A stretch of DNA of 32,057 nucleotides from Chara braunii (lineage: Eukaryota > Streptophyta > Charophyceae > Charales > Characeae), in assembly GCA_003427395.1 (NCBI GenBank), contig BFEA01000453.1:1072601-1104657 (forward strand), given 5' to 3'. Under the pieces are notes generated by a model that was given only the letters and a program-made list of their open reading frames with translations, was not told the origin of the DNA and made no database searches. Positions 20,206-30,185 of the stretch are shown here, piece by piece (positions within the stretch are counted from its first letter, which is position 1; every line of letters begins with the position of its first letter). The position numbers and the translations under genes are program-made.

Positions 20206-20439
20206 CTCGTATTACACGTGTGATTCCATTTCCGTAAACTATACTATCATTTGCTATTGTATGTCTGTAAGTATGAATAAGAAAACTAGTTGTTTTTGTT
20301 TGTTTTGAATTCAGAACACGATTTGAAAGGTAAAATTGACAAGTACGTATGATAAACTCATATTATTTGTGTGAATTCAGACAGAATGAATGAGGGAAGG
20401 TGGGATGAAGGTGTTTTGCATGTGTTTGACCAGGTCAAC

Positions 20440-21735
20440 CCAAGGCTGAATCTCTCTAAGTTTAGTAGGTTCAGTGTTATATTTTATTTTTGTCTGTTGG
20501 GCCGAATGTATGACTTTGAGGACTGAGCCTATCCTAAGTTGGACGGTCCAATCACCTATTTCTTTTTGGGGTTTCTGAATAGGAGGACAGGCGCCCTAAG
20601 TTGGAAAGACTCAGATCTCTGATGTTTTTTTTTTATTGTTAAAAACAGGACTGAGAATAGTTTAAGTTGCATAGACCCAGTTCTGTGTTTTTTTTTCTTT
20701 TTCGAGGGGGACAACGGTATGAGATTAGACGTACCCTAAGTTGTTGCGGCCTAACCATAAGCCATGAATTTAAGAGGTAATCCAAAGTATAAAAAATTAT
20801 ATATATTTATATATTATATACATCTGACAGACTGACACCATAAATTGGAAAATTCTGACAATAAGTCATGTATGACAAAAAGAGAAGAAAAAAAATGCAA
20901 AGTATAATGTGGAGGTAATTTGGGCAGGCTGAACGTACACCTAAGTTGGGGCGGCTCGGTCTTATGCCCATGATAACACAAGAAGGCAGAAAGTTAGTAT
21001 AAAACTTCTTTATTTTCTCTTTTAAACACAAGGCAAGGTTGGATGTCTCCCTAAGTTGGGTAAGTCTGATCATCTGCCTAAGAAAAAAGGAAGTTATAAA
21101 GTTTTTGTAAAGTATTTATGGTTGTTTGAACTGTTGTTACGGAGGCTAAGCGTACCTCTAAGTTGGGGCGGCTTAGTCATACGTCGTTTGTAACTTGTTT
21201 AGGCCGATCAGGTGTACCCTTAAGTTAGGGCGGTATGACATTGCCTTATGTATCTTAAGTTGTTTAGGTAACTAGGCGTACCCCTAAGTTGGAGCAGTCT
21301 AGCGATACACCCTTTGTTGTTGATGTTATGTAGGTTGGACGTACCCTTAAGTTAGGGCGGTCTCATCATTTGTCGTTTGTGTTTGTTTAGGAAGGTTAGG
21401 CATACTCCTATGTTGGGGCAGTCTAATCCTATGCCATACATAAACTTCATTTAATGCTAATTAGGCATACTCTTAAGTTGGGGCAGTCTAGTCTTATGTT
21501 TCATATTGTCAGTTAAGCAGAAGACAGGCGTACCCCTAAGTTGGGGTGGTCTGGTAATATAATTTATGTTCATAGTTTATGTTATGTCAGGCATGCCCCT
21601 AAGTAGGGGCAGTCTGGACATACGTTTTTGTCATATAAGCTAAGCATACCCCTAAGTTGGGGCAGTCTAGTTGTGCGTACTCTATTTGTTTTGCCTAGGC
21701 AAGTCAGGCATACCCTTAAGTTAGGGTGGTCTGAT
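20440..21735 (+). repeat. A module: hairpin array with CCCC-TAAGTT-GGGG cores (17 units)
   Basis: TAAGTT loops occur near 20457, 20535, 20597, 20663, 20737, 20942 and 21052, then at 21159, 21221, 21285, 21348, 21409, 21474, 21537, 21600, 21653 and 21717. The last ten are about 63 bp apart. The typical unit is AGGCATACCCC-TAAGTT-GGGGCAGTCT. The inner stem is CCCC/GGGG in some units and CCCT/AGGG in others, so base pairs are exchanged on both sides. Outer arms such as CTAAGC/GCTTAG (around 21159) and TTAG/CTAA also pair. One member has a TAAGTA loop (21600) and one TATGTT (21409). Confidence 0.9.
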
Positions 21736-22117
21736 CCTATGTCATAGGAAAGGGGGTTTATTAAGTGTTAAAAGAACTGCGAGACTAACGAATTACTTGA
21801 CCGAAGCAAATGTGGGATTGAAAGGGATGTTGGTTATGCGTGTTTGATTGAGGAATACTCATTCTGGGGCATCTCTTGATAGCGTTAGTTGTTTAGATGC
21901 TCGTCTAGTGTTGGAGCTATAAATAGAGTAGGATAAATGATGGGATGGAAGTTTGGGATACGATAGGACTGACCTTACTAAAAGTTAGGACTGACGATAG
22001 CTCACGATACCATATTCAAAGGAGGATCATGTGAACTATCTTAAGTTCTAACTACTAAGTGAGTGTAAGAAGTTAGTTCCAAGTATAGTTGTGTTTTGTC
22101 TTTGCATTTTCAGCTTT
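21736..22117. other. Between hairpin array and P module of unit 3; no gene
   Basis: Matches the spacing of 15690-15970 in unit 2, with short shared words (GATGAGAGT/GAGTAGGAT type, and AGTTAGTT). Nothing else is recognised. Confidence 0.4.
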
Positions 22118-22280
22118 GTATAATTCTTGGTACTCTCATTTTCCTACGAGAAGCGCTGCCGAAATTTTTACAAATCTGGAAGAGTTAACCATTTTTTGGT
22201 TCATGAAAATGATGAAAATACATTTTTTTATACGGGAAGCGCTTTCGAAATTTTGTGAAATTTAGAGAGTTAGATTATTT
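22118..22280 (+). repeat. P module, array unit 3 (two units)
   Basis: TTGTATAATTCTTGG...CGAGAAGCGCTGCCGAAAT and then ACGGGAAGCGCTTTCGAAAT are two shortened members of the 123-bp repeat family seen at 15974-16588. Each is followed by AGAGTTA. Three units fewer than in unit 2. Confidence 0.75.
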
Positions 22281-22499
22281 ACTGCTAGGGGGAAACTTTG
22301 ACAAGGTGATGTCAAAGTTCTCAATGACTTCTGAGAGAGATAAAATAAACGTTAGTACAAGAGTTAGGCTATGGAGTGATGTTTACCCTCCATCTGTCTT
22401 GGACATAGTATTTAGTCTGTTTTTTGCGTGGACTGTGCGGCAAGTCTACGATTTTGATTGAAGGTTTGATTCATTCAGCCTGATCCTACGAAATATCAT

Positions 22500-22982
22500 T
22501 TTTATGTTATTTCTTGATAACAGGTCGGTTTACGACACAACTTCTCTGCTTCAGCATCTCAACCTAAGGCTTCGGCCCTTGTGGTTTTTATGTTTCTTGG
22601 GATTTTTACCCAATTTTTTTTCTAAATGGTTATTTTGAAAGACTGAGTACCTTTATTGAGGGTTAGTGGAATTTGGTTAGGGCATAAGGCAGGGTGTGAG
22701 TCTCAGAAAAACAGTAAAGTTGACTCCCTTAGTGTGTATGATGTTGTTGTTTGAACTCTGTGCCGTTGCAACTATGCTTATAAGATTTTTGAATTGAGTT
22801 TGGTGATAGTTTGAGTATAGTGTGAATGCGGATGGATAAGCCACACAACTTACGTGAGAGTGATCATCTGATGCCACACAAACTTCTGCTTGACTGTTTT
22901 GAAGTACCCTTGCTTAGCGTAATTATTAAGGGAACCCTACAGTGGTTGTGAGAAGTGATAGTCTCATATTTCATAACCTCCC

Positions 22983-23024
<42 letters not shown>

Positions 23025-23935
23025 GTGTAGCCTGTTGCGACCGGGCGTGAGAGGTAGATAGACTATGCCTTGAGAAAAAGAGAGATCCTCTTTTTGCCTC
23101 TTACTTTTTAGAATTATTATGGTTGGACGTTATAGTTTGTGGCAGATGTCAAGATCAAACCCCTTGAGTTCTCTGCAGACCCTGGATGATGGAGCTGGTC
23201 TCTAGGGCGATAAAAAATGACTGTCACCATAGGTGTGAACCTGTGTACCACCCACTCTCCGCAGGGTGCAGAAGAGGGTGTGGTTCTCAACAGTACTTGG
23301 CAGTTGTCTAGCATCGAGAGATTAACCCCTCAAGGCGCGTGTCAACCAACACTTGAATGTCAAAAGCGCCCCTCGAGATTAACGAGGACCACATGATTAT
23401 GGGTATTACCCAGTACTCTATGGTTGCGACTGCTTGCGTATGCTTCTATGCCTAGTCGATATGAGAAAGGTCTAGCGTCCGCGCGATTTTATCTTGAGTC
23501 TTGCATGAGACGCCTAACCGATTTTTATGTTAAAAAGTTATGGGTTGGACACTGAAGAGGACCAGGAGAGTTTTGTTTTTATGTATCGATTTAAATTTTT
23601 AGCAAGGTGTAATGCGTGGTGAGTGGAATGCGTCCTCGTCGACCGACGGCGAGTCGTGCTTGGGACCTCAGCCCCCCAATGCGTTGATTCACGTGCGGGT
23701 TCGATTGTGGGGCATTAATCACACGTACCTCCTATGCTACAGTGTACGAAAAATGCCCACGTTTGGGTCACCTCTGCTATTGCATATGAAAAGCCTTCGG
23801 ATGGTTCGGTAGCTCGGCGGGGATACGCCCACCCAAGAGATGGTGATAGCTCCCGCGGGTGGAGGTAAGTTATGCTTCGCGTGGCCCTATCATGTCGTAG
23901 GGGTTCGCAAGAGGTACGACTGACACACTCGGTCG
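22500..23935 (+). repeat. Distal part and T module, array unit 3
   Basis: Collinear with 16805-18170: GATAACAGGTCGGTTTACGA (22517), CTAAGGCTTCGGCCCTTGTG (22562), CTCCCGTATATATAT (22978), GAGATCCTCTTTTTGCC (23082), GATTATGGGTATTAC (23393), CTAGTCGATATGAG (23452), AAAAGTTATGGGTTGG (23534), CTCAGCCCCCCAA (23667), GGTAGCTCGGCGGGGATACG (23808) and CCCTATCATGTCGTAGGGG (23884). Shared order and length with unit 2 show a common 4-kb R-to-T segment. Confidence 0.78.
22984..23022. repeat. AT microsatellite
   Basis: Uninterrupted TA repeat at the place where unit 2 has only TATATAAATAAACCC, so it is an expansion specific to this copy. Confidence 0.92.
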
Positions 23936-23951
23936 GAGCAACAAACCGCCC

Positions 23952-24968
23952 TGTCGGTGCAAATACCCTTACAAGGGTATCCGCCCTGACTTTTGCAAGT
24001 GACCAAAAATAAGTTTGGTTTAGGATTTGAGTGTACCGCGCGATTCATGATTGTGTCTTGACCACACTGATTGAATGGTTGATTAGATTAGAGAGTGTGT
24101 GGGCGCGCAGACTTAAGGCGCGCGTTATCTTTTTTTCTTGTTAACGATTACAGGGATAGCGCGATTGCCGGTCATTTTTTTTTTAATTATGATTAAATTA
24201 GGATTAAAAGATTTTGTCTCTCGATTGGTGCACTGTCTGTGACTTGTTCGTACGTACAGAGAATGGCGTCGACAACAATGTGATTTTGAAAACATTTCTG
24301 TAGATCTACGCATTGCACAGTATGTGCCTTATATAGGTGTCCGTCAAAACTAAACCCAGACTTGGACCTAACATTATTGGTTTCGGCGTCGGATTTTCAT
24401 CCGAGAGATTCAGGGATCGAGATCGAGCGGTAACGACGGGGGGATATTAGAATAGCACGAAGGGACCGATGGGTTAAGGGCACGGTGGGGCCATCCCCAT
24501 TGGTTTTGTCGTCGGCTGAGTTGGGGCGGTACTAGCATTCGTTCTCGCTAGTCGCTTACTGACGATTAAAAAATTCCAAATATTTTATTTTATCATCAAA
24601 CTATTACTATGCTCCGTCGTTCCTTGACTCAGCCGCGACACCGGATTTAAAGGTCATCACGATAGTCGAGGACCTTCAAGTTGAGCGCGTGTTTTTTTGG
24701 TTGACCTACGAGTCCCCATGTATTTGGGGTATTGACAAAGTTATTTTATCTGGTCCGTCTTTGAAATATGACTAGACGAGTTTAACGTGTATGTGGGTCA
24801 ACGAATGAGTAGCCCTATGAGTCAGAAAAAAGATTGGGTGGAGGGGCTCTCTGAAGTATACCTCCGCCACCGACGATCTGCTATGAAAGGTTTGAATGAA
24901 AAGTAGGTTGTGCTTGGGCGGAGCGGCTCTAGGCACTATGAAGGAGGCTGCAACTGTGCCCTGCTCGG
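23952..24968 (+). repeat. L module, copy 3
   Basis: Begins TGTCGG 17 bp after the T module ends, then ATACCCTT-AC-AAGGGTAT hairpin (23962-23979), TTTTGCAAGTGACC, AGAGAGTGTGTGGGCGCGC with GCGCGC..GCGCGC pairing (24103-24123), GATTAAATTAGGATTAAAAG, CGATTGGTGCACTGTCTG, TTCAGGGATCGAGATC, GGGACCGATGGGTTAAG and CCATCCCCATTGGTTTTG. It stops where copy 4 begins, giving 1017 bp. Non-coding. Confidence 0.72.
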
Positions 24969-26300
24969 TGTCGGGGCGGATACCCTTACAATAGTACCAA
25001 GGGTACCCGCCTTGTTTTTTTGCAAGTGACAGAAAAACAAGTTAAGTTTAAAGTTTGAATATACCGAGGGAATCACGACTGTGTCCGTATTTTATGTTGG
25101 TTGGATGACAGACTAGTTTAAAGAGTGTGTGGGCGCGCGGACTTGAGATGCGCGTGATCCTTTTTATTTATTGATGATTGAAGAGCCAGCGTGGTCGCCA
25201 ACCCAATTTTATTTCTAATTAAATTAGGATTTAAAAGGATTTTTTGCCTTTTGATTGGTGCACTTGCCTATGACCTGTGCGTACGTGTGGAGGACGGCAT
25301 CGACAACGACGTAATTTTTGAAAGCGCTTCGGTAGATCTGCGAGTCGTGCAGTATCCATTTCTTTATATGTTCGTTAATACTAGACCCAACCTTGGGTCT
25401 AGCACTACTGGTTACGGTGTCAAACTTTCATCTGAGGGATTCGGGGATCGACATCAAGCGGCGGCGACGCGGGGTATCTGAGTAGCGCAAAGGGGACCAA
25501 GGTGTTGGGGACCCGGCGGGGGCTACCCGCTTGGTTTTGCCGGCGGCAGCGTCAGAGTGGTGCTAGTTTTATTTTTTCCTTGTTTCGTCATATTCTGACG
25601 ATTAGAAGTTTCTAAAGTATTTTTATTATTGTATTATTATTATTTTTATGCACCAGGCGTTTCTTGACTTGGACGTAACACCGGATCTAGAGGCCGTCAC
25701 GGCAGTCGAGAACTCTGAGCATGCGTCTCCCATGTTGAACTTGCAGGTTCTTGCGTGTTCAGGGTACCGGCAAAATCTCTTTATCCTGCCTGTCTTGAAA
25801 CACGGACCAAAAAGGTCAATGTATGGAGAATGGTGGGGCCCGTGGTCTTGGCTTCCCTCGCTTCCCACCTGGAGAGCGTTGATAGCCTAAGGCGGAAGGG
25901 AATTGGAAAACATTCCGAGCAGGGTTGTGTGAAGCAGCAGCGAGGATGGCGGAGGTCGATGCGGGTGTGAGGTCCGCCACCCACCATCTGCTGATGGAGT
26001 TTTGGGAATGAGCATGTCGTTGGGATCCGAAATACTGCGAGTTGTGCCCGGGCGGGATAGTTCGGGGCGCAGCAGCAGGAGCCGCAGGCCGGGCACCACA
26101 GCCAGTCACGGAGCCCTTCTCCACTTCGGGCTTCAAAGTTCTCAGTTAAGTAGTACCACTAAGACCTGCACCAGGGCCCGCATCACCGGGGCTTATGTTG
26201 CGGATGCCACAGCACGCCCGCACCCTCGGTACCATAGTCTGGGCATGGGCATGCCCGTTGGTGACCCGAAAGGTGGCAAGCCCAGCATGAAAAGAGTAGG
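24969..26300 (+). repeat. L-S module, copy 4
   Basis: TGTCGG at 24969, a hairpin with an 11-base loop (TACCCTT..AAGGGTA), TTTTTGCAAGTGACAGA, AAGAGTGTGTGGGCGCGC, GATTGGTGCACTTGCC, GGGATTCGGGGATCGAC, GGGGACCAAGGTGTTGGGG and GCTACCCGCTTGGTTTTG. The S segment is at about 26118-26180 (GGAGCCCTTCTCCACTTCGG, TAGTACCACTAAGACC), followed by GGCATGCCCGTTGGTGACCC (about 26247). It directly abuts L copy 3 head to tail. Confidence 0.72.
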
Positions 26301-26587
26301 CCAGAGGGATTCACAACAGTATTACGGTAAACCGTTCCTCGGACTTGGGTATAGGGGCAAAACACTAATAGAACTGGCTACTAGCAGGTATCCTCCATAG
26401 TCATCTCGAGACTGCTGGTATTCTCAAAGAAGCCAGATTGAGCCGACCGTTGTCGGAGGAGGAGTGGAGTGACTGGGCTGTCGGGCGATAGGACCGGGTT
26501 ACTGCGATTATGAAGCGTTGCGCTAGCAGCCGCGGAAGAGACATGTAGCGGAGCCAACGAGCGAAGGCTAATGCCAAAAAGAGCGGG

Positions 26588-26630
26588 ATGAACCCGGACG
26601 GGATACCGCGCCAGGTAAAGTCAGGAATGA
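26588..26630. repeat. Diverged H hairpin relative
   Basis: GGGATGAACCCGGACGGG...CGCGCCAGGTAAAGTC aligns with the 12298 hairpin (GAATGAATCCGGGCGCG...), but the right arm no longer pairs well. It occupies the same place between the S and M modules. Confidence 0.45.
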
Positions 26631-26649
26631 GGATGTTGAAGACAGAGAT

Positions 26650-27190
26650 GGAGAGAGTGAAATCTAGGTAACTCCGTCATTTCATGACCGATTTTAGGAG
26701 TCTAAGACGCTAGACTGGGGTTTTGGGGGATGGCGAACACGGATTTGCGGTTAGTTCGAGGAGAAAGCAAGTAGCAAGTGAGTTTGAAAGAAATAGTGGT
26801 GCGCGGAGAGCCAATAAAAAGATGGTTATGGCAGACGGCGAAGCTCATAAGTATGCTAAATTCCTTACGGAATCGGGCGAGCTAGGATGTGTAGGATGCG
26901 AATTTGGGTTTTTGACCCCGAGCGAGTACGCAAGCGTTGTTAGTTTTGGCGTTAGTGGTGTAGAGAAAGAGCTAGATGAGAAATGGATTGCGGAGAGGTA
27001 TTGAGATGAAGGTTGTGAAGGATGAAGATCTCAACCGTTCCTTGATAGAATCAGGTAAAGTAAAGGTGTAGGTAGAAGTTATTGGTTATGGCGAGACCGA
27101 TAGAAGGATCGGATCTGAAGGTTAGTAGTTAGTTTTAGTTGCATAGGGAGGAGGTGTTGCGCAGGGAAATATGATTGGTAAAAAAAAAAA
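26650..27190 (+). repeat. M modules, array unit 4 (three copies), ending in a short A run
   Basis: Landmarks GTTTTGGGGGATGGCGA and GTTAGTTCGAGGAG (first copy), GAGCGAGTACGCAAGCG and GTTAGTTTTGGCGTTAGTG (second), and CAACCGTTCCTTGATAGAATC (third). The block ends GATTGGTA11 at about 27180-27190. The 93-residue frame at 26723-27004 spans two copies but is not shared with other M copies, so I do not call it a gene. Confidence 0.6.
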
Positions 27191-27622
27191 CGAACGTACC
27201 TGTCTGGTATTAAAGGGACATTCATTCTCGTTTTGCACGTATTGGGGAATGGCGGTGCCAACCGTAGCTGTACGCTTTCGCTTAAGTACTACGTGCTTCT
27301 TCAACTTCGTTTCATTCACCCAGAGTAGTCGTCTTGCTGCCCCAACTTTACGTTCGCAAGTTGCCAAATGGTTGTCGAGACTAACGTTGTCAAGCCCCGC
27401 TGGTGGCACCTGGCCAGGGAGCTCGACACGATTTTATACCATGCTGATCAATCCCTCTCTTTTCGTATAGTCGGCTCTTTTCGCCTTGCAATCGTAGCCA
27501 TCATCCAGACGATAGATGTGTCCGACATCAGTCAGGAAGGATTTTCCGTCATTCTTGTAGCCCAGGTACCCTCCGTCATTGAGCAGGTCATTTAGCTCGA
27601 TGCCTCCATCATCGCATCGCTC
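27191..27622 (-). CDS. Unrecognised open frame, interrupted once by TAA
   Basis: Minus-strand frame open from a TAA at 27623-27625 through DGGIELNDLLNDGGYLGYKN and GHIYRLDDGYDCKAKRADY to one TAA (27434-27436). It continues in the same phase as VELPGQVPPAGLDNVSLDN, ATCERKVGAARRLL and NENECPFNTRQ until it runs into the A-run boundary. The composition (mixed charged and aromatic residues, no low complexity) looks protein-like, unlike most frames here. I recognise no family and see no start context or intron signals. It may be an exon or an element-derived gene fragment. If UAR were read as Gln it would be one frame of about 145 codons. Confidence 0.3.
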
Positions 27623-27647
27623 TTAACAATGTCTGAACTTTCCGGAA

Positions 27648-27685
27648 GGTGAATCCTTTTGGTATGTCTTAGTAAAGGATTCACC
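27648..27685. repeat. H hairpin: GGTGAATCCTTT stem
   Basis: GGTGAATCCTTT (27648-27659) pairs perfectly with AAAGGATTCACC (27674-27685) around a 14-base loop. It belongs to the GAATC-stem hairpin family of units 2 and 4. It sits just beyond the 5' end of the minus-strand open frame, where an inverted repeat could also act in transcription, but I have no evidence for that. Confidence 0.85.
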
Positions 27686-27699
27686 CCTGAATTGCGCTA

Positions 27700-28501
27700 G
27701 AAACGGGAGATGATTTGGAACAAGGGTTATCGGGCTATGTCATAGAACAAACTTGTTTTCCTCTCGCATGTTTGGTGACCTGCACAAAGCCGCCGAGCCT
27801 ACTGCCACCTGCGCGTCTTGGACTCTCAATTGAGTTTAAAGATTAACCTCAGGTTAGTTACCCAGGGGAGTGGGGGGGCTGAGGAGGAGAGTTAGGGCTT
27901 ACAGTGGGGCAATCGAAGATGGGCTGATGTGACCTACCAATCCCTGGCCGGGGGAGAGGCCACAATTTTAGTTTAATTGCCGATGTGACGCCTATCCTGC
28001 CAGCCTACGTGTGCAAGGAGGCCGGCCGCGAGGGTGCATACTTAGCTATTAACCGGTACACTGTTCCTTCCACCGCATGAAGTAGTCGGAGGCAGGCCGC
28101 AGAGCTGCAAACTCAAGTTGAAGGAAGGGCTTTGTGCCTGTTCTATTGTTATTAGCAGAATAAGTTGTTACAACGTATACTGTGCTTCGCTACGTATGAG
28201 CAGTGCACTTGCTGTGCACTTTGCTGAGTAGCTGAGCGCACTAAAGGGTCTTGTGGACTGCACCGTGTGTAACTGTATACTGCACGTACAAGGCTATTAT
28301 AAGGAGTTGTGATTTTACTGCGTTTTTACTAAGCATTGCTGCGGAGCTGACTGTTTGGTGCGACTGCTGGAGTTTGAATAGGGTGAGGGGCAGAAGGGAC
28401 ACCCTACCTAGAGGCATTAGTCCTTGGCGGTATTCAGGGGTCTTAGCCAGGCTTGAGGAAGTGATTTGGCCGGCAAGTGAGGTTGTTGCTTCGATTTGAA
28501 G
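27700..28501. other. Linker to the R module of unit 4; no gene
   Basis: Mixed composition with a G run near 27873. From 28140 it becomes T/G-rich with CTG/ACTGCAC words, like the sequence before the other R modules. Small frames on both strands lack any family signature. Confidence 0.45.
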
Positions 28502-28822
28502 AGTCGTTAGGGAGTCTACAATAGACAGTTTGACTTCGGACTGACCAAGCCGCTGCGCATTTTTTACCATCATTGCGGGGCCCTCAGGCGCATCAAGGCA
28601 ACAAGGCCCTCTCGGGGGAGTTGAGTTTGTCCCCCTACTGTATCTCAAGAGTCTGAAACCCCTCGTTCTGCCCTTCTTAATCTAAGTGTAGTCTCGTCCC
28701 GAGAGGAAGGCGGCAGCCGCGATTGCAACCCGTAAGACTCTGTGGGGAGTCTACCCACCGATTGCGGGAGCTCTGCTGGAACTCAGGAGGAGTTATGGAG
28801 GCAGGGAACTGAGAGGTAACCT
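28502..28822 (+). repeat. R module, array unit 4
   Basis: The closest relative of the unit 2 copy: GTCGTTAGGGAGTCTAC, ACCATCATTGCGGGGCCCTC, CCTTCTTAATCTAAGT, GATTGCAACCCGTAAGACTC, CCCACCGATTGCGGGAGCTC and GGCAGGGAACTGAGAGGTAA. The hairpin GACTC-N6-GAGTC (28736-28751) is kept. The array ends here; no A, P or T module follows. Confidence 0.82.
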
Positions 28823-28959
28823 TTCATCTCCTTCTATAAATCCATATGTTCACGACACTGTGTTTCTGTCTCCACCTGCCATCGCTCACTCGCTTGTTCC
28901 ACCATTCCTTGCGAGATGAATACATCACTTGCGAGACGATGGGGGGAGATGGGTGGTTT

Positions 28960-29045
28960 TAGGAGGTGTGCGGGTCTGCGACCCACTTCATTAACTCGCT
29001 CCTATGAGATTTGGCATCATCTGTGGCTTGGACCTGTGTAGCAAT
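28960..29045 (+). repeat. X repeat, partial copy X0
   Basis: GGTGTGCGGGTCTGCGACCC, CATTAACTCGCTCC, ATGAGATTTGGCATCATCTG and TGGACCTGTGTA match the 3' third of the X repeats further right. The 5' part is missing. The sequence up to 29339 holds nothing else I recognise. Confidence 0.75.
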
Positions 29046-29339
29046 AGACCAGCAACAACCCATGCAGTTGGACGCTATTCCTACCGTGACTGTCCCTTCA
29101 GACGTTACCATCAGTTATCCCCTTTGGAACAACTGGGACTACGGTTGAGTTCCACTGAGAATAACTGACCCTTTCAGTTCGCTCGTTATCGACACCGTGT
29201 GTTTCTTTAAGTTGTTCAGTTTTTTCCACTGCTGGAAAACGGGTCCAGCGTCCCTCACGTAATAGATCGAAATGAAACTTCTGGTAACAAGTGGGAAGCA
29301 GACTATGAACTCTTCACATGGAAGGCGCCTGGAATGACT

Positions 29340-29861
29340 GTGTCATGCTAGCCTAGAATGCTACTTCCTGCTCTGCTATTCTGCAATGTTCAACGCACTG
29401 CGGCGGGACAAACGTTGATATGACACTCACCCGGACTGAAGTACCACCTCACCGCCCCGAGTGGTCCCACTGCGCTGTCCAGGCACCACAACTTGCGAAG
29501 TCTCCCGAGCAGTGCCCTCCAGGCCTCGCCCGCCCGCTGCGCTCATCGCATATGAGAACCTGCGTGCATGAGACACCAGTGTCACATCACACAGAGGTTG
29601 AATCCTTTTCCTCGCCTCCTTTTGGCGAAGTGGCTCCACCTACCCTTCATCGTCCCGAGGTGTGCAGGCATGCGGCCCACTTCATTGACTGGCTACGATG
29701 AGATCTGACATCATCTGTGGCTTGGATTTTTTCTATTTTATCTGGATTGGACCTGTGTAACATTGTGCCAGTTCTCAGCCCCGTCAACGACCCATTTTCC
29801 TACGGATCAGATGTCGCAAGCAAGGATCATCGGCCTACAACATCAACAATATTGGTTGGGA
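29340..29861 (+). repeat. X repeat, copy X1
   Basis: From GTGTCATGCTAGCC through TAGAATGCTACTTCC, GCACTGCGGCGGGACAAAC, CACTCACCCGGACTGAAGTA and GATGAGATCTGACATCATCT to CATCAACAATATTGGTTGGG. It lacks a 30-bp segment present in X2 and X3; that segment is bounded by CTGTCCAG words, so the loss looks like slippage between direct repeats. It forms the left arm of an inverted pair with X2. Confidence 0.85.
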
Positions 29862-29984
29862 CCTGCAAGAGCGGCGGTTGGTTTTCAGTTTCGCCTCCGC
29901 ATCACTATCACCCATTGATTCTGCCAATCCAAGATCCGAGTACATCAGGGACCAGAGGGGTATTTGTGCAAATCGAAATTGTGG

Positions 29985-30175
29985 AACTTACCCAGGCTGG
30001 AGCACGGCTTCGCTGGCCCTCCCGGTCCCGCTGCTCTGCCCCCCGACTGTATAAGTCACAGGCGTTTGTCCAGCCACAATGGCTTGAGTGCTCTCCCGTG
30101 CTGCGCCTTCCAGGCCCCGGCTGCCCGCAACATTCATCGCAAACGCGAACCTGTGTGCACGCCACGCAAGAGTGA
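29985..30175 (+). repeat. X repeat, old diverged copy
   Basis: CTTACCCAGGCTGGAGCACG, CTGTATAAGTCACAGG, TTTGTCCAGCCACAATGG, GTGCTCTCCCG, CCTTCCAGGCC and CGCGAACCTGTGTGCA align with the centre of X3. It keeps the segment missing from X1. It directly abuts the RNase H end of the second DIRS-like fragment. Confidence 0.6.
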
Positions 30176-30185
30176 AGGTGATGTT

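Noticed and set aside
20440-21735. Regular short palindromic repeats considered as a CRISPR array
   Set aside because: The host is eukaryotic, stems vary from unit to unit, the spacers are themselves related, and there is no constant 23-47 bp repeat or cas gene.
26723-27004. 93-codon plus-strand frame as a gene
   Set aside because: It spans two M modules, and the homologous M modules at 9005 and 12548 do not keep the frame.
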